Shown one piece after another: positions 58,013 to 64,000 of a stretch of DNA of 64,000 nt (positions within the stretch are counted from its first letter, which is position 1; the number at the start of each line of letters is the position of its first letter). The DNA is from an uncultured Dokdonia sp. (GTDB lineage: Bacteria > Bacteroidota > Bacteroidia > Flavobacteriales > Flavobacteriaceae). Both the position numbers and the translations under genes were made by a program. Below the pieces are notes generated by a model. It saw only the letters and a program-made list of their open reading frames with translations. It was not told where the DNA came from and did not search any database. Where the stretch lies: positions 1 through 64,000 of the forward strand of contig NZ_CANLNH010000003.1 in assembly GCF_947492535.1 (NCBI RefSeq), written 5' to 3'.

Positions 58013-58852
58013 ATGAAAACAGATATTAAAATACCTAAGGCACACCACAAAGATGTGTCAGTACATTACCGAAGATTCCTGAAAATAACATTTGCTATTT
58101 CTTTAGTACTCTTTATAGTTTCTTGTAAAGCACCCAAAGATATTGTGTATTTTCAAGAGTCAGAAAACCTAGAACAAATCACTTCAGGCAGTCATTTTAT
58201 AGCAACCTATAAACCCCATGATATTATTAGTATTAAAGTATCTGCTCCAGATGCAGAGACTGCAATTCCATTTAACGCAGGTACAGTTTCATCATCTTCA
58301 GAAAGTGGAGCTTTAACGGCAAGTACAACAACATCTAGACCGTCTTACTTAATTGATACCAATGGAATGATAGAATTTCCCGTATTAGGAGAACTTAAAG
58401 TTGGAGGACGTTCTAGCGCTGAGGTTAAAGCTATGATCAAAGACAAGTTAACCGAGTATATAAACAACCCTATTGTATCTGTACGACTTGAAAACTTTAA
58501 AATTACTATTCTAGGGGAAGTACAAAGCCCTGGCGCTATTACAATCAATAATGAGCGCATTACGCTTATAGAAGCATTAGGACTTGCAGGAGATTTAGGA
58601 ATTCAAGGAAAACGTACAAATATCACTGTAATACGAGAAGAAAACAGCAAACAAGTTATTCATAAAGTAGACCTTACTTCTAAAGATATATTTAGCTCTC
58701 CTGTATATTATCTAGCACAAAACGATGTTGTATATGTAGAGCCCAATGCATCAAAAGCAAAGTCATCAAAAAATAGTAACTGGCCACGTGTATTAACATC
58801 GGTTACATCTGTTTTAGGGATTATAATTTCTGTCATTGCCATTACTCAATAA
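58013..58852 (+). CDS. Wza-type polysaccharide export (OPX) lipoprotein
   Basis: LFIVSCKAPKDIVYFQ; YKPHDIISIKVSAPD; YLIDTNGMIEFPVLGELKVGGRSSAEV; VSVRLENFKITILGEVQSPGAI. Confidence 0.92.
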   Translation: MKTDIKIPKAHHKDVSVHYRRFLKITFAISLVLFIVSCKAPKDIVYFQESENLEQITSGSHFIATYKPHDIISIKVSAPDAETAIPFNAGTVSSSSESGALTASTTTSRPSYLIDTNGMIEFPVLGELKVGGRSSAEVKAMIKDKLTEYINNPIVSVRLENFKITILGEVQSPGAITINNERITLIEALGLAGDLGIQGKRTNITVIREENSKQVIHKVDLTSKDIFSSPVYYLAQNDVVYVEPNASKAKSSKNSNWPRVLTSVTSVLGIIISVIAITQ

Positions 58853-58874
58853 CCCACGTAGATTAAAAAAAGAT

Positions 58875-61232
58875 ATGAAATCAAATCCCGCTTCTGATGA
58901 AACTCTTAAAACTCCTTCTATACCCGGGTTTAAAGACTTTAATCTAAAAGATTTACTCCTTAAATATTTACGATATTGGTATTGGTTTGTCCTCTGTTTT
59001 GTAATATTTACAGCGTTCGCATATGTCTCGTTACGCTATTCAGTACCTCAGTATGATGTATCTTCTACTATTGTGATTTCTCAAGAAGATAACTTGAGCG
59101 ATGCTGGTCTTTCGGTATTTAAAGATTTAGGATTAGAACAATCGAATGATCAAATTGAAAACGAAATTCAAATACTAAAATCTAAAACATTAATCAAAAA
59201 TGTCATTACAAAACTAAAGCTTAATGTACAGTACTTCTATGAAGGAAGGGTATTAGATATTGAAGAGTATGAAAACCCTGCAGTGCATATTAATTTTTTA
59301 GTTCCTGATTCTATTCTCTACAAAAGAAGCGGATTATTTAATATACGAGTCAATTCAGATACTTCTTTTTCTTTTATTGATACTGATGGAAATGAGTTAA
59401 GTGTTCATGATTTTGGAGTTCCTGTAGCAACTAGTGTGGGAGAGGCTATTCTAATTCCTAATCAAAGTAATATTAAGAGCTCTATTGGGAAAGTGATCAA
59501 AATCAAACTACTTCCTGTACGAAGCTTAGTAGAAAGCTATAGAGCACGTCTCCTGATTAGTCGAGTAGGGCAGAACTCTTCAGTGTTACAAGTCTCATTA
59601 AGAGATGCTGTAATCTTAAAAGCAGAAGACTTTGTAGATAACCTTGTAGATGCTTATGGTATAAGGACTATTAATAATAAAAAAGAAACATCAAATAAAA
59701 CAGCTCAATTTATACATGACCGCCTTACAGACATCACAGAAGATTTATCAAATGTAGATGATCAGGCAGCAGCGTATATGTCACAATATGGTATTACCGA
59801 AGATGTTGCTGGATCTACAGGAAGACTGGCAGATATCTCTACAGAAAACAAACGAGAGATTGCTATTTATGAGACACAGAACCTCTTGATCCAATCTACT
59901 ATTGACTTCATTAAAAATAAAGAAGCAAAAAATGAAGTCATTCCAAGTAATTTAGGAATAGACGACTCTTCTATTTCTACAGATATTGGAAAGTATAATA
60001 CCTTAGTACTACAACGAAAAAAACTATTAAAAACTTCTACCGTAAAAAACCCAGTAGTTGTTAAGATAGATGACCAATTAGCAGGATTGCGTGAGGTATT
60101 ATTTCAAAGCTTAGTAAGCTTGCAAGACAAAGTAGCCATTAAACTGCGCAGCGTACAAAGTCGAGAAAGCGGATTCCAAAGTAAACTATATCAAGCCCCC
60201 GAAAGACAAAAGGATTTAAGAGAAATAGCTAGAGAACAAGGAGTCACAGAACAGTTGTATCTATACTTACTTCAAAAAAAGGAAGAAGCAGATATTACTA
60301 GCCATATTACAGTACCTAATTCTAGAATTATTGATAGAGCTTCACCAACAAGCTTTTTGCCAGTATCTCCAAATAAAAAAAGCACCTATTTTTTATCTAC
60401 AGTGTTAAGTCTTTTCTTACCATTTGTAGTACTATATGTGAGAGATTTACTAAACACTAATGTTACCTCCAAAAGAGACCTAGAAGAACTAGTATCAGCT
60501 CCTATTATTGGAACTATCCCTAAAAGCAAGTCTAAAAATCAATTTGCTATAGATAAAACTAGTAGAAGCCCTATTTCTGAGGCGTTTAGAATATTACGAA
60601 CCAATATAAACTTCTTACTAGCGGGCATAGATAAAACAACAGGAAAAGTCATTTTCACAACGTCTAGTGTTTCTGGAGAAGGAAAAACATTTATTTCCTC
60701 TAATATTGCTAAAACACTCGCTATATCTGGCCATAAGGTAGCTTATATAGGAACAGATTTTAGATTTCCAAAATTTCATGAGGTTATAGATTTACCCAAT
60801 GGGAAAGCAACCACAGGGTTTACAAATTATATCATGAATCCTGAAATAGCAATTAAAGATGTTATTTATACAGAAAAGACAGAAGATCCATTAGATATTA
60901 TCCCACCAGGTGTTATTCCTCCAAACCCATCAGGATTATTAATGAATGATCGGGTACAAACTATGTTTAAATATCTAGAAGAAAACTATGATTATATTGT
61001 AGTAGATACAGCTCCTGTAAGTCTGGTGACCGATACGTTACTTATCAGTAAGTTGGCAGATCTAACGATATATGTCGTGAAAGAAAACTTCTCAGATAAA
61101 CGATTATTGAGTATTCCTGAAAAATATTATCAAGATGACAGACTAGTAAACATAGCAGTCTTATTGAATTATGCATCTACCAATATGGGGGGTGCCTATG
61201 GCTATGGCTATGGATATAATGTAAAAAAATAA
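58875..61232 (+). CDS. Wzc-type chain-length determinant with BY-kinase domain
   Basis: Wzz N-term; ISEAFRILRTNINFLLAG; VIFTTSSVSGEGKTFISSNIAKTLA (Walker A); YDYIVVDTAPVSLVTDTLL; C-terminal Tyr cluster YGYGYGYN. Confidence 0.93.
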   Translation: MKSNPASDETLKTPSIPGFKDFNLKDLLLKYLRYWYWFVLCFVIFTAFAYVSLRYSVPQYDVSSTIVISQEDNLSDAGLSVFKDLGLEQSNDQIENEIQILKSKTLIKNVITKLKLNVQYFYEGRVLDIEEYENPAVHINFLVPDSILYKRSGLFNIRVNSDTSFSFIDTDGNELSVHDFGVPVATSVGEAILIPNQSNIKSSIGKVIKIKLLPVRSLVESYRARLLISRVGQNSSVLQVSLRDAVILKAEDFVDNLVDAYGIRTINNKKETSNKTAQFIHDRLTDITEDLSNVDDQAAAYMSQYGITEDVAGSTGRLADISTENKREIAIYETQNLLIQSTIDFIKNKEAKNEVIPSNLGIDDSSISTDIGKYNTLVLQRKKLLKTSTVKNPVVVKIDDQLAGLREVLFQSLVSLQDKVAIKLRSVQSRESGFQSKLYQAPERQKDLREIAREQGVTEQLYLYLLQKKEEADITSHITVPNSRIIDRASPTSFLPVSPNKKSTYFLSTVLSLFLPFVVLYVRDLLNTNVTSKRDLEELVSAPIIGTIPKSKSKNQFAIDKTSRSPISEAFRILRTNINFLLAGIDKTTGKVIFTTSSVSGEGKTFISSNIAKTLAISGHKVAYIGTDFRFPKFHEVIDLPNGKATTGFTNYIMNPEIAIKDVIYTEKTEDPLDIIPPGVIPPNPSGLLMNDRVQTMFKYLEENYDYIVVDTAPVSLVTDTLLISKLADLTIYVVKENFSDKRLLSIPEKYYQDDRLVNIAVLLNYASTNMGGAYGYGYGYNVKK

Positions 61233-61297
61233 GTAGTCCTCTTCACAGATTATTGATACAATACTCAGTGAAGGATTTATAAAAACAAACGGTAATT

Positions 61298-62778
61298 ATG
61301 CTTTTTAATTCGCTAGATTTTGCCATATTTCTACCTATTGTTTTTGTGCTTTATTGGTGTATTCCTAAAAAGAATATCAATGCTCAGAATATACTTATAG
61401 TTGTTGCCAGTTATCTTTTTATGGGTGGTGGGATTGGCGATTTTTATCTTTAATAGCACTAAGTACACTCGTAGATTATTATGTGGGGAGTACGCTTTCG
61501 CGAAATCGAACTCGTGAGATTCACGACCATAGGGAGAGCGAAGCGTTAAAGCAAAAAAAGTCTCACAAAAAGTTGTTACTATGGGTAAGTATAGGAGTTA
61601 ATCTTGGCGTTTTAGGATTCTTTAAATACTACAATTTCTTTCTAGATAACTTTATCTCGGCATTTTCATTTTTTGGAAAAGAATTTACGGGAAGCTCTCT
61701 TAAGGTGATATTACCCGTAGGAATTAGTTTTTATACCTTCCAAACCTTAAGTTATACCATAGATATATATCGAGGGAAGTTACAGCCCGCAAAAGATATG
61801 ATTGGTTTTGCTGCTTTTGTTTGTTTTTTCCCTCAGTTGGTTGCAGGTCCTATAGAAAGAGCTACCCATTTATTACCGCAATTTTATATAAAACGAAAGT
61901 TTGAGTATGCAAAAGCTGTAGACGGGATGAAACAAATCCTTTGGGGGCTGTTTAAGAAAATAGTCATTGCCGATAATTGTGCCGAGTATGCAAATTATAT
62001 CTTCGCCAACTCTAACGAATTATCAGGAAGTACCTTAGTTTTAGGAGCGCTATTTTTTGCTTTTCAGATTTATGGAGATTTTTCAGGTTATTCAGATATC
62101 GCTATAGGAACCGCTCGTTTATTTGGATTTGATTTAAAACAGAATTTTTCATTCCCTTATTTTTCTAGATGTATTGCAGAATTTTGGAGACGCTGGCATA
62201 TATCTCTGTCCACATGGTTTAGAGATTATGTATATATCCCTTTAGGAGGAAGTAGAGGAAATGTTAGACAACAAGTAAGGAATACCTTTATTATTTTTAT
62301 TATAAGCGGCTTCTGGCATGGTGCTAATTGGACATTTATTGTATGGGGTATATTAAATGCACTATACTTCTTGCCGTTACTTTTATCTAAAAAGAATAGA
62401 AATCATATTGATATTGTTGCTAAAGGAAAATGGGTGCCTAGTGTAAATGATGTCGTTAAAATGATAAGTACATTTTCATTGACACTATTGGCTTGGATAT
62501 TTTTTAGAGCAGAAAATATAACACATGCTTGGCAATATATTACTACTATTTTTTCTGCTTCATTATTCCATGTTCCAGAGATTTTTCCAATCCAAGAACT
62601 GTTATTGATTCTATGCTTTTTAATTGTAGAATGGATAGGTAGAGAAGGAACCTATGCAATTCAGACAATAGGAACAAAACATAAAGCAGCATTACGTTAT
62701 ACATTATACTATGGGATTGCTTTTGCAATACTATGGTTTAGAGGAAGTGAGCAACAATTTATTTATTTTCAATTTTAA
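61298..62778 (+). pseudogene. MBOAT-family polysaccharide O-acyltransferase split by a 1-bp frameshift (5' part 61298-61453, 3' part from ORF 61483-62778)
   Basis: N-part MLFNSLDFAIFLPIVFVLYWCIPKKNINAQNILIVVASYLF then stop at 61451; adding one T to the T-run at 61416-61420 restores ...[35 protein letters not shown]... in frame with the downstream ORF (FFPQLVAGPIERA, RRWHISLSTWFRDYVYIPLGGSR, SGFWHGANWTFIVWG). Confidence 0.88.
61488..61552. repeat. Long composite palindromic element (copy 15) translated in-frame in MBOAT gene
   Basis: GAGTACGCTTTCGCGAAATCGAACTCGTGAGATTCACGACCATAGGGAGAGCGAAGCGTTAAAGC; same element as 17749-17837 without the 20-bp insert. Confidence 0.93.
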
Positions 62779-62781
62779 GTG

Positions 62782-63738
62782 ATGAGAAAGTTTTTACTAA
62801 AATTAGCGTATCTCATCTTGCCTTTAGTCGCTCTGAGTTATCCATTGGACTATTTGATTTCTAATGCTCTAAAAGAAGACCATGGTGTTCATGGTGAATA
62901 TGAAGTTTGGAATGCGATTTATGAAAACAAAATCGATGGAGATATTGCTATATATGGTTCGTCTAGAGCTTGGGTACAAATTAATCCAGAAATTTTAGAA
63001 ACACATCTTGGAAAAAAAGTATACAATTTTGGTGTCGATGGTCATAATTTTAGAATACAATATTTACGACATTTAGAATACATAAAACATAATAAGAAAC
63101 CCCATCATATTATAGTAAGTGTAGATGCGTTTACGCTACAAAAAAGAGAAGACCTATATAATCAAGAGCAATTTTTACCCTATATGTTATGGAATAAAAA
63201 CATAACAGAGTACACATCGAGTTATAAAGGATTTAGTAAAGCCGATTATTATATACCTTTTGTGCGTTATGCAGGAAGAATAGCGACTATTAAAAAAGCA
63301 AATAGTTATCTATTATATCCAGAAGAGGATACTACAAATTTTAGACAAAAAGGATTTAGAAGTTTTGATCTACAATGGGATGCTAGTGTAGATAGTCTAT
63401 TAGCCAGTGAAAAAAAATATACCATTCAATTTCATTCAGAAACGAGAACACTATTAGAATATTTTGTGCAAGAATGCCAACGAGATGGTATCACTGTGAC
63501 GTTTGTTTATGCCCCAGAGTATATAGCTGGACAACACTATGTAGTAAATAGGGAAGAGGCGATGACGATGTATAGAGACATAGCTCAAAAATACTCCTTA
63601 GTATTTCTTGACTATTCAAATGATGAACTCTCTTTTAAAAAAGATTTTTTTTATAATGCGAGTCATTTAAATACAGAAGGCGCCCAATTATTCACAGAAA
63701 AACTAGCGCAGGATTTAAAACCAATATTTAAACAATAG
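62782..63738 (+). CDS. SGNH/DltD/AlgX-like polysaccharide O-acylation partner (putative)
   Basis: IDGDIAIYGSSRAWVQINPEIL (GxS block), VYNFGVDGHNFRIQYLRHLEYI, FYNASHLNTEGAQLFTEKLAQDL (catalytic His region); directly after MBOAT. Confidence 0.75.
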   Translation: MRKFLLKLAYLILPLVALSYPLDYLISNALKEDHGVHGEYEVWNAIYENKIDGDIAIYGSSRAWVQINPEILETHLGKKVYNFGVDGHNFRIQYLRHLEYIKHNKKPHHIIVSVDAFTLQKREDLYNQEQFLPYMLWNKNITEYTSSYKGFSKADYYIPFVRYAGRIATIKKANSYLLYPEEDTTNFRQKGFRSFDLQWDASVDSLLASEKKYTIQFHSETRTLLEYFVQECQRDGITVTFVYAPEYIAGQHYVVNREEAMTMYRDIAQKYSLVFLDYSNDELSFKKDFFYNASHLNTEGAQLFTEKLAQDLKPIFKQ

Positions 63739-63820
63739 GTATAGTGTGTACTACGCAATAACTAAAGTCCTTTTTAGAAATTATAGTTGCCATCTTTTAC
63801 AAATTGTATACTTTTAGTAT

Positions 63821-64000
63821 ATGATACCAGAACATATTATCAATAGAAAAGGCCCAAGAAGTCTAAAAGATTTAAACCCTGAAGTGTTAGACTATCTGAA
63901 TTCGGGAAAAGTAGAAACCAAAAACTTAATGGAATGGTTGGCTACAGATCAATTAGTGTTGTTAAAAACGGTGCTCGAACCTCTCGATAAGATGGATTGG
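63821..64000 (+). CDS. Protein of unknown function, N-terminal fragment (runs off window)
   Basis: ATG at 63821, open to window end: MIPEHIINRKGPRSLKDLNPEVLDYLNSGKVETKNLMEWLATDQLVLLKTVLEPLDKMDW. Confidence 0.6.
   Translation, partial: MIPEHIINRKGPRSLKDLNPEVLDYLNSGKVETKNLMEWLATDQLVLLKTVLEPLDKMDW

Noticed and set aside
1-64000. CRISPR arrays, rRNA or tRNA genes, prophage or integrase, IS transposases
   Set aside because: None recognised by eye on either strand; the dispersed palindromes are not regularly spaced and have no cas genes nearby.

Overview
This is a 64-kb AT-rich window from a marine-type Flavobacteriaceae/Bacteroidetes chromosome (T9SS C-terminal sorting domain, PID-CTERM protein, SusC-like TonB receptor, holA synteny). 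I cannot name the species. Approximate layout: (i) 1-12 kb, very large secreted proteins; (ii) 12-20 kb, mostly housekeeping (OmpA-like, GT2, HsdR_N-like, holA, DUF2652, NmrA-like, AraC); (iii) 20-27 kb, Wzi-like protein, an unusual 2-oxoacid dehydrogenase E1 alpha/beta fusion coupled to a lipoyl-PSBD-NeuD-type acyltransferase, TonB receptor, His-rich protein; (iv) 27.4-45.4 kb, a divergent NRPS locus; (v) 45.4-63.7 kb, a Wzx/EpsG/Wza/Wzc-type polysaccharide locus that continues on the same strand with no real gap. The main points for a second look are: an NRPS adenylation domain split between motifs A8 and A9 across three separate ORFs, with a stand-alone GAMT-like methyltransferase in the middle; a stand-alone A + PCP + acyl-CoA dehydrogenase cassette resembling pyrrolyl/prolyl-PCP systems but with a divergent pocket; the E1 / lipoyl-PSBD-LbH acyltransferase pair; a nested family of dispersed palindromes (TACGCTTTCGCGAAAGCGTA with a 20-bp CCTGCCTGCCGGCAGGCAGG insert in some copies) that is open in all frames and translated inside many genes; and a one-base homopolymer frameshift in an MBOAT gene. 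All domain calls are from motif reading by eye; no searches were run.
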